A DNA stretch of 64,000 nucleotides from Rutpela maculata (GCA_936432065.2 OW386287.2:90811688-90875687); one strand, 5' to 3'; positions 45,001 through 53,934 are shown, counted from the first letter of the stretch. The notes: generated from the sequence alone by a model not told the origin. A program made the numbers and translations.

Positions 45001-48000
45001 TCTTTACCCCAAAAACCCATAAAACGATACTCCATATCGCTAGTGGGGTGCGGGTGGTGACAGGGGGTTCGAGTGGGGGGTGGGATAAAGTAAAAAAATA
45101 TTTTGAGGTTTCTGGTTCTTGTACACACACTAAATCACATTTTTTTCATCCCCTTTAATAATGGGGTAGGGGGGTAATGGGGGTGGCTAATGCCAAAATT
45201 TTTTTTGAGACCTTAGCTTCTCTTGTCTATACTAAATATCAATTTTATGAACTCTTACCTGCTTGATTTACCTATTTACTCCAAATTTACCCCAATATCT
45301 CAAACGGTTCCAGAGTAAACGTGCGCACAAAAAAAGTTACAGACAGACCGACAGAGAGAAATTTTTTTTTCGCTCAAACTTAAAATCTCGACGTTTCGTG
45401 ACTTTCTAAGCCTATTTGAGCAATAAAAATTTTTTAAAAATTTTTTTGTCGTTACTATACTTCCACTGGACGTGGAAATAATTTTAAGAGATTTTAGGTT
45501 ATTAGGAATAAGATTATATAGTTGGAGGTTTAACGTGTTTTTGCTTGATTTTGTTCATCTAATATCGGACTTTCTGAGTTGTGCGGCAGATCTGGTGCAA
45601 TCAAGAAAATCAGAATTAGTCAAAAAGTATTTTTATTATTGTGGATGTCAAGTAAAATAGTGTAGATATCCAAACAGGGAATTGGAATTATACCTAGCGT
45701 TTGAAAATTGGTTGACAGCCAGCATTGTCAATTAACCTAACTGCTATCTATTGTAAGTGAAACATTTTTACTGCATGGGATGAGCCACTCCATAGCAGAA
45801 TTGCGTTACTAATGCAAGAATGGAACATAGAGAAATGATTTTTTAAGGTGCTAAAACACAATACATAACAGAAAAATAAAAATACTAGATAGTTTGTTAG
45901 AGAGTACCTTCTCGTGTTTGAACCAGTTAAGATGAAGCCAAAAATTTTAACGCTGTCATCTTTTATTAATAAGTTACTTGTAGAAAAAACAAGCCTTTGA
46001 GTCAGTCCATTCGAGCCTGGGTAACAATGCGACTGTCTTCCTTGGTTGAAATTCATGCTATTGAACTGTGTGTAAGGAGTCTTGAATAAACGCATCCTAG
46101 ACACAGATTAATAAGAATCGTTTCAGACAGCCAAGCAGCTCTTAAAACCCTTGGATCCTATTGTTGCAATTCTAGAATGGTTTGGAACTGCCAAAAGGCT
46201 CTAACCCGATTAGAAAAAAACAACAAATTAACTCTGGTCTACATACCGGGCCACTCTGGTATGGAAGGCAATGAAATAGTGGATTCCTTAGCCAGGGGAA
46301 GGTGCGGTATCGAAATTTATCGGACTAGAACCCGTGCTTAGTATATCGTCAAGTACTGTGAATACGACCATCGTGGCCTAAACTGAGAGGAAAATACTCC
46401 AGTACTGGCAAGAACTATCATTCAAAGGAGTTTATTACATATCGTTTGAAATCAAGGACTAGAAAATTATTAGAGTTAAGTAACAATTTTAATTTGCTTT
46501 ATATACTGGGCAGTGCAGACTAAATCACCACTTACACAGACTTGAATTAGCGGATAACACTGAAAACCAACTGTATTCGGAGAAGGATGAAATGGTAGAG
46601 CACGTTCTATGGACCTGTCCCGCTCAGAAAGAACCTAATTCTCACTCTTTAGTAAAGGGCAACTACCGCCATATGACCTGGACATTTTTTCATCCAATAA
46701 GGTTAACGACTTTATTAAAAAGCAGAACATACTGGGTGAAATATAATTAAGAGTGAGCCAGAACAGACCAGATGATTCGCAGTGGAGGATCTGAATATAA
46801 GCCCAATCACAAAGCATTCAACCTAACCTAATAACTTAGCAGTCTATTAAGCTTAAGATTATTTGAAGAAAACCAATCATCTGCTTGCTGTGTAAAACTA
46901 ATCATTATTTAAGTTATAATTAAAATCCAAAATCCCAGGTGTCATCGATATAGGCAAAATACTTTATTGAAGACATAAAATAAAAAAAATAATTTAGCAC
47001 CCCATGCCTTGTTAAAAGTTCAGAATTCAATTATCAATAGCAACGTATTGTTGCCTATTGTTAAGATAAGAATTGTGGAGATCCAAAATCATAACAGCTT
47101 AGTTTTACTTCCACATCCAGTGGAAGTATAGTTGACAAAAAAATTTTTTAAAATTTTTATTGTTCAAATAGGCTTAGAATGTCATGAAACGTCGAGATTT
47201 TAAGTTTGAGAAAAAAAAAAATTCTGTCTGTCTGTCGGTCTGTAACATTTTTTGGGCGCACGTTTACTCTGGAACCGTTTGAGATATTGACTTGAAATTT
47301 GGTACACATATGTACTTTAACGAGATCTAGAACTAGAAAAATTGGTGGATTCTCTATATTTTGGCGTCACAAATAATTTCTCAAAAGTCCATAATGCCAA
47401 CTGGACGGCTACAATAGTTACAGCAGGTCAAATGTCAAGAATATCGGTTTTTCTCAAATATCTCGTAAATTATCGGTTTTACGTTAATTTTGGCTATTAT
47501 AGAATTTGTTCGTGATATGAGTAAAAAAGGTTCTATACAAAATTTACGTAGAACAAATAGTTTTCGAGATATTGGTCTGAGAAACTTTGGAGCAAAGTGC
47601 ATATGCTACTATTATATATGTAGAGTATTGTATATAGATAACAAGACCTATGAATACAGAGGAACATCGTTTATGCACAACCTGCATAATTTCTGTTTGA
47701 GATGTCCTTGAAATGGACACTTCTTCCAAATAATAATAGTAAGGGCTTTTAGTAGTTGTAGCTTTCTAACATTCCATTGCTTTATTTCAAAAAGGAAAAA
47801 TAAATGCATATAAAACATTACAAAATGACCAGATTTACAGGAAGCATTGGCGGCATTCAAAATAGAAAATTGTTCGTAAAATTTGCTAATAAATAAGCCT
47901 TTGCAATTGTCTTCACTTCCACCTACAGCAGCAGCTACTCAACAACATCTATTCAGGGTATATTAAACAATAATTTATTAGAGCCAACAACTACTCTGAT

Positions 48001-51000
48001 TCCTCCTGCACCAGATGAACTTCTCAATTCTATTTTATGCAATTGCACAAAAGGTTGTGGCACCAATTGTGGATGCAAAAAAATAGGATTGCCATGTTCG
48101 ATAGTGTGTGGCTCTTGTCGGGGCCAGTCATATCTCAATACGATGTCCGAGGATACAACCGTTGAATCTGAGTTCAGCAATAATGAAGATGAACTCATTT
48201 CATTATTTTCTGCTGAGATGGTTGTTGACGAAGATGAAAATATTGAAGAAGTGGAAATAGACAAAGAAAAAGAAGTCAGCAAAGACGAACCATAATCAAC
48301 AAAATTATAATTTAACTTACCCATGGATTAGGCCTATAGGGGACACCATGTAAAAAAAACGCCTTGCATTCTACCTCAAAGGTGGTGCGGAAACGAATGC
48401 AGCACAATGTCCGAGTTTTCTCAGTAATCTCAAAAACTATTAGTTATACGTAAATTTTGTATAGGACCTTTTTTATGCAGATTTATCTCAGGAACAAATT
48501 TTATAATAACCAAAATTAACATAAAACCGATGATTTACGAGATACCTATTTGAGAAAAACGGAGTTTCTTGACATTTGACCTCTGTAACTATTGTAGCCG
48601 TCCAGTTGGCTTTATGTACTTTTGAGAAATTATTTGTGACGCCAAAATAAAGAGAATCCCGTTGGAAAATCTTAGATTGTATTTTTTTAGAGGTTTATGT
48701 ATAAAGTGACTGGGCTATTAAGAATTCGACTATTTACGCCATAAATGTCAGTGCAATTAGTCTTTTACTGTCTCAGCTACAACCAATTCGAGAAAAAAGG
48801 AGAATTTACAATTAGGTAGTTTCTTAATCTTTTGCACAAAGTTTGAATAAGGGCCGGTTTTATAGGTAAAGATTAAACCAAAGTTTAACTAGAAGTTTAA
48901 ACTGAAGTTTTACTGGAGGTTTAAACTTTAGATTTTAGTGTTCGCTAAAATGCCGTTTTATAGGTGCTTGTCAAGATCGTCAGTTCTATCGTTATTTTGT
49001 TAGTTGGTAGCATAGTGACAAATTGGCGATTGATATCTTTTTCATTACTGGTACTTTGAGTTTTTGCAATGAGTGACAAAAGATCTTTAAATTTCAACGT
49101 CAGTGAAATCAAACTATTGATTCAGTTACTTGGAAGGATAAAGCAAATGCCTGAATTGCACTTGGGAAAGATTTTAATAACACAAATGGTCTTATCAAAC
49201 GAACTCCTATAATATCTAAGATGTAAATATGAAAACCTAAAAAAAAAAAATACAAAACAACAATTTGCCATCGAAAAGTCAGAGTTAAATGTGGACTAAT
49301 ATGTTCTAATACTATATGCACACATTCTTTAGATATTCGAAATCGATCTATAAATTCTTTGTTATTCCATATCTGTAAATGACTAGGTTTCTCTCAGAAT
49401 TTTCGTTCACGACGAGGTGCTTCTATTATATTTATAACACCATCTTCATCGCTTGATAAAATGTCCTCAAAAATATCGAAAATGTCCATTTTTGTAACTT
49501 TTTCTTTACAGAACATATAATAGGTAATTATTTGTAGGTTAAGTTGAAATTTGACATGTCATCTTTCAAAATATTGCTAATTAATCAACGTAAGCGTGCA
49601 TAAACATAAGTTTGGCGTTTAAACTTAAGACTGGCAGTTACTGGCAGATATAAAACGTACTTTTTGACAAAACTTAGAGTTAACTATCAGACCTAAGTTA
49701 AACGGAACCTATAAAACCGGCCCTTAGTAGTAGATTAATAAAATGTTCAGTTACAATAGATAAACATGTACTAAAATTTTTGGGAAGATAGGTATTGCAT
49801 TCAGCAGAATTTAAAGTTGATTTTTACAGTAGAAATTAATCAATTTCTAGCTATCAAGTGCCTTACTATCAGAACTGCCATGCCTTTTCAAGTGTTTATA
49901 AAACTTATTGCTTCAATTATTATAACCACTCTTAAACAGGTAACTACTGCTAGTAGTGTTTTAAGAGTACATTTAAACAATGATACATTATTGCAAAATA
50001 CATTGAACAATGCACGTTATTTCAAAATATGCAATACAAAACAATTTAATTGCAATAAGTCTCAACAGAAATATTTATCCAATGTGGTGAATATTATACC
50101 ATCTGCCTTATGCAGTTTCAAGCTTATTGGCCGTCATCAGTATAGACAAGTTAAGTAAGCACTATACAAGTAAATCTTTCTCGTCTCATGCAAGTTGACT
50201 GAATGCATTCCAATAACTTGCATGGAGAGCCATACATCTAATTTTAATTTGAAACAGACTTCGAATGGATTATCACTACCCATATAACCAGGCGATACAG
50301 GCTTTTTGTTCGATACAGATTCGTCAAGATGCTATACAGTTTAATCTGTATCTATGATATATTTAACGGACCTGTACATTTTTAGGTACTCAAGCTATAC
50401 AGATATAATCTTTATCGCGTCTATATCGTATCTTTTACTGTTGTATTTATAAGTTTACCTTTATACATTAGATGTAATTCCTGTACCCTACATTTAACCT
50501 CCCTATATAGTTTCTACACGCAATATCTATACAACATCGTGACAGATTATTGTACAGAACATCGGTATAGATCCGGCGAAAGAATTATAACATTTGACAT
50601 TTATGAAGAATTGTCGCTTGTGCAACACTTGGAATTCTACGTTAATCTACCATTTTCTCTCTGGTCAACGCTGATATTATAGCATTCATAGCTGATGTAA
50701 TAGCAGTAGCTGCACTGATGAATAAATGCTGGTTTATCTTGGTAGCATTTTTTCGTCTTTTGTAACGTCGGTTTTTCTCTATTATCGCACCTTGAACTCT
50801 TTTGCGATAGCGTTTTCCTTGAAGCTGTGGTATTTTTGAAGGTTACGTTATTTTCATTTATCAGATATGTGTTTAATGGTGAGATAATGTCACACCGGTC
50901 GAAAATGAAAGAATATACATGCGATGAGTCAAACTTGTTTGTATAGAAATTTAACCAGTATGCAAAGAAAAATTAATAGAATTTTAAAAACATTATAATA

Positions 51001-52450
51001 ACTACAGGTATTTTAAGGATTCTGCCTCACTAATAAATTTGAAAATTACAGGATCTCTTACGTAAGATAAATTGCACCTTTACCTAATATTGTTTCTACC
51101 ATAAACATTCATCTAATTATGTGTCTATTTCAATTTCCTATAATAAATTTAACTGTTAGGTACCGATATCATTTAATATAAAATCCCGATATCCATTACA
51201 ATAACTTTTATCATCAAATTTGCTGGATACCACGATGGCGCAGTTAAGGCGCTAGGATAAACGAGATAAACGAGTACATAGTAGACGTGGGCGCGAGACC
51301 TAAACAAGGTAAGTAAAATTGTTTAATTATCACTATAATGAATTTACAGAATACTAATATTAATTGGAGCATGATAGCGAAGGAATTTAAATGCGACGCG
51401 GTGCTTGGTTGATTAAAAAAATGTTTATTTTCATCTATTTTTTTTAAAATTAGAAATAAAGATTTATTCTTTAACGGACCTATACTCGTTATTTACAAAA
51501 TCATAGAATAAACTTTTACATGATCTGTATTCCAACGAAACGCAAACGGGCCTTTATCAATAAGCAAACTTTATTGAATAGGTATTATTTCATTATCCAG
51601 GCGTTAGCATACTGTATTAGATCGGTACTTATGCCGCATCGATGCTGTATCCATAGCGTAATGATAACCTATATCGAAGTAAAGATACGACTATAGATTC
51701 TCTATATAAACTGTACAGCGTGGTTATACAGGTATAAAAACCTATTCAAAACTAAATATATGATTTAAGTACTCGTTATTTTTTAACCTTGGTTAACTTT
51801 TTCCTACCATTTTCATAATCTGCATCATCATCTTCACTAAGTTGTGTTTCAATGTACTCTCTTCTACTATGTAGTCTTCGTGCTTCCGTCAATAAGGAGT
51901 GTATATGTTCAGCAGTAGCTCTTGGTATAATGCCATTTTTCATATCATAATACAGCCTTAATCTACTCTCCAGGTGCTTGCTTTTCCAATCAATATTATC
52001 ATCTTCTTCTCGATCCCAGGGCATGTAAATATTGGTATAAAAGAAACGTAACATGTCCAAAGCATTTGCAGTTAATTTCAAATTTAGCCCTACACTTTTA
52101 TCTTGTTCTCTAGTGGGCCAAAGTTGCATAAGCGGTACATAGTGTTTTTCGGGAATCGAAATATCATCCTGAACAGCCAGAACTCTTACAAGTGTGGACA
52201 GTGTCTTAAAGTTTGATTCCAAAACCAAAACTAATACAACTGACGGAAAAGGTATATTTAATTGTTCACAAGTTACTCTAGGTATTTTCCAAACAGCTTG
52301 CCAACCATTAGGATCTACTGTTAATTTTAAATAAAAGGTCCATTCTTTTTCTATAGATGAAACTGGCAAAACTTCATAACCTGATAAAACATCTCTAAAC
52401 TCGTGTAAACGTTGTTGTAAACTTTTATCAAATGTTATTATTTGATCCAT
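35836..52450 (-). CDS. nesd: Nessun dorma / SHCBP1 homologue
   Basis: Cytokinesis protein. Drosophila Nessun dorma binds centralspindlin at the midbody and ring canals and has a carbohydrate-binding beta-helix; the vertebrate relative is SHCBP1. Three exons, 52450-51808, 38131-37288 and 36025-35836, join in phase to give 558 residues. Residues 1-235 form the SHCBP1 N-terminal domain, including YMPWDREEDD and ESRLRLYYDM. ENPFLRNVV lies just after junction 1. Residues about 315-478 form a right-handed beta-helix with PbH1-like repeats (DVMLDFTGDTVLIENITID, LLKNCKILGDG, VEIEDCEITGF, ISLQNCEIHDV). An acidic tail with SSDEEMD follows. All splice sites are GT-AG. Intron 1 is about 13.7 kb and transposon-filled; intron 2 is about 1.26 kb. 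It converges on RasGAP1. The start is the ATG at 52450; an upstream in-frame TTG is not needed. Confidence 0.92.
36026..37287. other. nesd intron 2
   Basis: GTAAGT donor at 37287 and TTTTAG acceptor at 36026. AT-rich with two small plus-strand frames (36102-36341, 36274-36522) that resemble nothing known. No transposon ends noticed, unlike intron 1. Confidence 0.6.
37288..38131 (-). CDS. nesd: nesd exon 2: beta-helix domain
   Basis: Acceptor ATATTTTAG at 38132; donor GTAAGT after 37288. It encodes about 281 residues. An amphipathic helix with YVRLMEIKSEIDIIENPFLR comes first, as in SHCBP1. A linker follows, then parallel beta-helix rungs rich in I/V, N and C. The frame continues upstream of the acceptor for six codons, which is chance. 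The plus-strand frames 37111, 37570 and 38017 are shadows. Confidence 0.92.
38132..38543. other. nesd intron 1, 3' end
   Basis: AT-rich unique sequence between the exon 2 acceptor and the left target duplication (TATATACAGTTG at 38532-38543) of the LINE. Nothing else recognised. Confidence 0.5.
38626..39951 (+). CDS. LINE ORF1 protein with three CCHC knuckles, 441 aa
   Basis: RNA-binding ORF1 of the Jockey-like element. A basic, low-complexity N-terminus (KNYKRKRQKTKDLN) leads to a gag-like domain around residues 110-255. Zinc knuckles follow at about 264-325: CSKCLSFDHTFEVC, CMKCKGNHATNKC and CHSCNAEDHQAWSYKC. Start chosen at ATG 38626 (MSSESDGNDEMEV); codons upstream to 38599 lack ATG. The stop overlaps the ORF2 start region. 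Confidence 0.88.
   Translation: MSSESDGNDEMEVTESSGTWIKAKEKNYKRKRQKTKDLNQEQINNIILGPTASQHTKSPVINTTQKTVPDKNTKINRNPNIHYSPIMRDIQFKKYQHLFHITADKNYTRINFTDLWARLYPNAKDTILSTKNGLLLKTDTDRNSITTTLEKMIERGLILQFKEPNPNTTQPSTTHNLTSYSVVIASVEHEIEEKTISEFLNKSNLEHRYCKRIISKATNNPTTLIRIITSSQSTSETLLSKGLYFKYRHYPVYPSKPPAPVPKPCSKCLSFDHTFEVCQKPTTCMKCKGNHATNKCSSPLTPKCHSCNAEDHQAWSYKCPNRPRNPIQGIPNVPIKSLNKKSHEVSTENKKSRIHQPITIHDPIINSYVNEVNDPKITNREELLTQLRKRFVNNFKVDTVAVFSGNRIYILMFDLEQVDSHQSPTEPTTSENDEQFEHIND
39923..42028 (+). CDS. LINE ORF2: endonuclease and reverse transcriptase
   Basis: The apurinic-like endonuclease comes first (SNINGYQAKK; FVESKTKSGN; GDLNV at about residue 141; ASDHLGF at about 207). The RT follows: KPNLDHSLASNHRPITLLP, GYQFGFRDHRST, FLDINKAFDSVW, GIPQGSPLSPILYN, and YADDTTLIAHG at about 465. 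It ends in a C-terminal region with CRPIIEYGS and RKITKIRHPNN. The linker and the start of the RT between about residues 235 and 255 look deleted in frame (NKTNISKVNN runs straight into RPGHDYIKRALL). The catalytic RT residues are present. ATG 39944 is an alternative start, overlapping the ORF1 stop by 8 bases. Confidence 0.9.
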   Translation: MNNLNTSMINILYSNINGYQAKKELVYNFMENNDINLAMFVESKTKSGNTVIYKNWNIIQQNGAQIHNHARGGSLVKVHPQLKMGKANAPRINNPLNECTYFTIPYLDDKLHIFLTYIHPNSRIEENIFTMATLHKYAIIVGDLNVTTKTKKKQMNDFLRNTNFARYDTPPTFLMDHNNDSTPDVILHTLNMTGNIHKVENITDLASDHLGFKIDIDMQTPAISSKIERYNFNKTNISKVNNIMSRPGHDYIKRALLKQLDDKIHKHIIKIYEFCLKYSFFPKEWKTGIIITIPKPNLDHSLASNHRPITLLPVLGKNLEKIIKNRLENTIGNKIPGYQFGFRDHRSTTHPLAVLSNNVETSRLNGNNTAAIFLDINKAFDSVWLLGLIYKLDRLDCPKYLIHIIINLLTERTLKVKVQHKMSNEFSPQQGIPQGSPLSPILYNIYCSDIYHEDPQHFALDKYILQYADDTTLIAHGKNIRATIEKLQELTNLVVLWFKKWRLKPNPRKSHLIIFFHNPIPTTPTINIDNHTLHAKNNVKYLGITIDNKINYNLHTKNVKKLTIARARHFTSLSKSETGINTRTKIQIYKLICRPIIEYGSILSLNMKNPAKKNLKVAETTAIRKITKIRHPNNHLHNPPNALLYQLTQVQPIEERLSKQAANFSQSQTNKDLLSPFCIRNRPIRNRYTHPVQTLWERIDQ
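42231..43051. other. nesd intron 1, unassigned segment
   Basis: Low similarity to anything else in the window. The plus frames 42361-42552 and 42782-43039 have no motifs. Contains one CTCF-like sequence listed separately. Confidence 0.4.
42977..42992 (+). promoter_or_regulatory. Possible CTCF binding site
   Basis: GACCACCAGGTGGCGT matches the conserved CTCF core (CCASNAGGTGGC) closely. It lies in intron 1 of nesd between a LINE and a MITE. A single match in 64 kb may be chance; the sequence alone cannot show occupancy. Confidence 0.25.
43052..43923. mobile_element. Palindromic mariner-type MITE
   Basis: CAGGGTGTCCCACATAAAAC at the left pairs with GGGACACCCTG at the right. The inverted repeat runs about 290 bases per arm, including ATGGCG, TTCGATCGCAGGAAC and CTCGAGATATTTGAACTTCA. 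TA flanks both ends. The centre (about 43340-43650) is AT-rich without a transposase. CAGGGTGTCC ends with a TA duplication are typical of insect mariner-like MITEs. The frame 43727-43930 is within the arm. Confidence 0.85.
43924..44882. other. nesd intron 1, unassigned
   Basis: Contains a diverged inverted pair around TTGCCAGTAA.. (near 44010 and near 44555) but no clear ends. The minus frame 44490-44744 has no motif. Confidence 0.35.
44883..45479 (-). mobile_element. Helentron-like repeat family A, copy 3
   Basis: Minus orientation, from CCGCTGCCCAAGG to the hairpin CTTCCACTGGACGTGGAAA. It includes the G-rich GGGTGGTGACAGG block, the uninterrupted TCTATACTAAATATCAA site (empty version of the hAT target) and the ACAGACAGACCGACAGA microsatellite. 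Confidence 0.8.
45480..46084. other. nesd intron 1, unassigned
   Basis: No motif in the frames 45472-45660 (+) or 45748-46104 (-). The right part may be upstream sequence of the LINE fragment that follows. Confidence 0.35.
46085..46830 (+). pseudogene. LINE RNase H fragment
   Basis: Reads IRIVSDSQAALKTLGSYCC, then KLTLVYIPGHSGMEGNEIVD and SLARG: the RNase H core with DSQAA and PGHSG.EGNE. After frameshifts, TGQCRLNHHLHRLELAD and EMVEHVLWTCPAQ form the C-terminal zinc region. It ends near AACCTAACCTAA (about 46818-46829), possibly the tandem tail. 5'-truncated, dead, and different from the minus-strand fragment at 34040-35168. Confidence 0.8.
47107..47336 (+). mobile_element. Helentron-like repeat family A, copy 4 (truncated)
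   Basis: Starts with the hairpin ACTTCCACATCCAGTGGAAGT, passes the CTGTCTGTCTGTCGGTCTGT microsatellite and stops abruptly at GATCTAGAACTAG. There the sequence turns directly into the inverted-repeat element starting about 47343, which probably truncated it. Confidence 0.75.
47343..48660. mobile_element. Inverted-repeat element carrying a CXC gene fragment
   Basis: The arms (about 47343-47590 and 48400-48660) are inverted copies. Shared blocks include GGATTCTCT, TTTTGGCGTCACAAATAATT, AACTGGACGGCTACAATAGT, TCAAATGTCAAGAA and CGTAAAT. Inside lies a fragment of a Cys-rich protein gene. Hence a TIR or foldback element with captured coding DNA. Transposase class unknown. Confidence 0.7.
47897..48295 (+). 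pseudogene. CXC-rich protein C-terminal fragment
   Basis: One frame reads SSLPPTAAATQQHLFRVY, then stop (47911-47970). Another frame continues PPAPDELLNSILCNCTKGC, GTNCGCKKIGLPCSIVC, GSCRGQSYLN and ends in an acidic tail (DEDENIEEVEIDKEKE), stop 48293-48295. From memory, LPPT..HLFRVY followed by PPAP..LL..I.CNC..GC...C.C.K.GL.C...C..C is a multi-copy arthropod protein C-terminus. The segment between the two parts is deleted, so this copy is broken. Role unknown. Confidence 0.55.
49070..49240 (+). pseudogene. Harbinger Myb/SANT-like protein fragment
   Basis: ATG AGT GAC at 49070: MSDKRSLNFNVSEIKLLIQL, then in a shifted frame DSVTWKDKANA, GKDFNNTNG, RTP and YENLKK. This is the helix pattern of Myb/SANT-like (MADF-related) proteins encoded by Harbinger elements. 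Stops interrupt it. Confidence 0.65.
49255..49493 (-). pseudogene. Harbinger transposase N-terminal fragment
   Basis: Minus strand from 49493: MDIFDIFEDILSSDEDGV, then RRERKF, a stop, and IWNNKEFIDRFRISKECVHI with VLEHISPHL. This matches the region before the DDE domain (DDE_Tnp_4) of Harbinger transposases. No DDE motif remains. Confidence 0.7.
49724..50284. other. nesd intron 1, unassigned
   Basis: The plus frame 49817-50158 (113 codons) has no motif or signal I recognise and low-complexity AT codons; listed as doubtful. Confidence 0.35.
50642..50839 (-). pseudogene. Basic protein fragment, minus strand
   Basis: Reads PQLQGKRYRKRVQGAIIEKN then RRYKRRKNATK, followed by an Ala-rich helix QHLFISAATAITSAMNAI and stop. 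It has no ATG and is bounded by a stop upstream, but the composition (K/R cluster then regular helix) looks like protein, not AT noise. I do not recognise the family. Confidence 0.3.
51224..51320 (+). repeat. tRNA-derived SINE head (possible)
   Basis: ACCACGATGGCGCAGTTAAGGC resembles an RNA polymerase III A box in tRNA context, and GGGCGCGAGACC about 60 bases later resembles a B box. No cloverleaf can be formed with confidence, so not called as tRNA. Confidence 0.35.
51808..52450 (-). CDS. nesd: nesd exon 1: N-terminal SHCBP1-like domain
   Basis: ATG at 52450; 214 codons plus the first base of a Gly codon. Donor G|GTAGGA after 51808. The frame runs on for several codons into the intron before a stop; a second GT at 51787 is out of phase with exon 2. 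Conserved blocks: ITFDKSLQQRLHEFRDVL, EKEWTFYLKLTVDPNGWQAV, FYTNIYMPWDREEDDNIDW, ESRLRLYYDMKNG. The exon is GC-richer than the intron. Confidence 0.92.
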
Positions 52451-52640
52451 AATCAATTATCATTAAGACTCAGATATATCTTTTCACTTTAGTTTGGACT
52501 TCGGTGACAAAAATTATCTTTTAATTTACTTTGTACGACGACGGTTAACTGTTTTCAAATTTAAATGTCACAAATTTCAAACGTCACTAATGACATGTCA
52601 AAATGCTTAAGAGTGCGTTCAAGAGTTAGATCTAGGATCT
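52451..52640 (-). promoter_or_regulatory. nesd: Probable nesd 5' UTR and promoter region
   Basis: Unique sequence upstream of the nesd ATG. It holds repeated TGTCA/TGACA words (AATGTCACAAATTTC, CGTCACTAATGACATGTCA) near 52565-52605. No TATA box at a telling distance. Promoter function is inferred from position only. Confidence 0.3.
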
Positions 52641-53334
52641 AAGCGCATGGGATGCATTCCGATCAGGGTGTATTAAATACCCTGATTCCGATATATCTTT
52701 ATGAAATACTGAAGAAATTGATTTAATAAACATTGCAATCCTTGCGAAACTTGGAGTCGTAGAATAGGAAAATGGAATTAGTTTTCGATGCAAATGTATG
52801 ATTTTTTTTCGAAATTTGAAATTTCTTCTTCGACGACATGCGAATTTTCTTCATTGTAAACATGCAGAATACCTTAAATTTCGTCGTCTTTAGTTGCTGT
52901 ATATATCAGAGAATAATACAATATCAGTAAGAGCCTTGCAAGACAGTGCACCGAATACATATTACAAAATACTGTTTTTTTTTTTCAAAATAACATTATT
53001 TGTTAAAATGTCGGTAATTAAAATATCAGCATTCAGCACTCTAAAGGAGCTAATTAATGATGCTAAGATATGTATTCACAAACTGTGATTTAATCACTGA
53101 TGTAAAAAATCATTATTACGATATTAAGTTCCTACAAAGCTGTGACGTGATCACGACTTTCCGCTGACTCGATCAAAACATAAACATTAGACAACTTTTG
53201 CTTTCGACTATTATAATATATTTCGTGCCTTAAATGTTTCATCATCTCTGTAAATAAACATGTATTTCTTTTAATCAATTTTGTTATTTATGGAAGTAGT
53301 GATGACGGTGCTACGTTTTAAAATCAGTGATAGG
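52641..53334. other. Upstream flank, nothing recognised
   Basis: AT-rich; the frame 52894-53088 has no motif. Confidence 0.35.
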
Positions 53335-53600
53335 AAATCACAACAAGCTAAAAACTTACTCTTCGCCAATTTACTTAGCTTTTTATATAATTCTTACACA
53401 TTCTATAGGATACTCTTCACAGTTTTCTTGTAAATAATGTTAGTTTTTGGACATCCTAAATTTTGTGATACCATCTTTGTTGTGAAAAAAATTATATGAA
53501 AAAAAAAAAAATGAAAAGAAAGATATCCAACCTGTGGGATTCGAACACACGATCTTTGGATTGCAACGCTCAAGCTCAAGAAGATTTTATTTAAAGTTTT
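53335..53600 (-). repeat. Helentron-like family B with SINE, partial copy
   Basis: Shares with 53935-54180 the blocks ACAAGCTAAAA, TACTCTTCGCC, CTTTTTATATAATT, GGATACTCTTC, TAAATAATGTTAGTTTTT and the tRNA-like TTCGAACACACGATCTTTGG (minus strand). It breaks off after TTGCAACGCTCAAGC. Confidence 0.6.
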
Positions 53601-53934
53601 TTCAATATTACATGTCGCATCAAATCCTAGCCTCGGAGCCAGCCAGACAACCACGGCGAACATCGCCGAGGTGGGTGTGACGCTGGGCGAGGTAGGTCTG
53701 ATTTGGCTTAAGACTAATTGTAACACCTATTTACCATAGGTAGACTTAAGAGCTAATTAAAATCAGAGCATGTGCCCACATGGGCCTAAAACTAATTTAA
53801 GAAACAAACACACTATAGATGACTAAACTCACTTTACGAAATTTTTGGTTGCTGATACGGGAAAACAGAACCAGACGAAAAAAACCCGTTCGAGCAAATG
53901 ACGACCTTGCAGGCTGACCGCCGGCAAGGAAAGT

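Larger units (their letters stand above)
48851..49723. mobile_element. Deleted PIF/Harbinger-like transposon
   Basis: Ends GGGCCGGTTTTATAGGT and its complement ACCTATAAAACCGGCCC. TAA lies to the left and TTA to the right, near the 3-bp TWA rule. It holds both genes typical of Harbinger, facing each other: a Myb/SANT-like start on plus (49070) and a transposase N-terminus on minus (about 49493). The catalytic DDE part and the junction between the genes are missing (join near 49240). Confidence 0.8.
50285..51735. mobile_element. Uncharacterised TIR element with small basic ORF
   Basis: TATAACCAGGCGATACAG at about 50285 and CTGTACAGCGTGGTTATA ending near 51735 are imperfect inverted ends. The flanks are unusually rich in GTATAGA/TCTATAC-type motifs on both sides (about 50310-50580 and 51600-51735). 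It carries a short minus-strand basic frame and a tRNA-like segment. Class unknown. Confidence 0.4.

Noticed and set aside
47953..48324. Serine-rich 123-codon minus-strand frame
   Set aside because: Shadow of the acidic, Cys-rich plus-strand fragment; Ser runs arise from complement of Asp/Glu codons.
49817..50158. 113-codon plus-strand frame in nesd intron 1
   Set aside because: No recognisable domain, low-complexity AT codons, no splice or promoter support.
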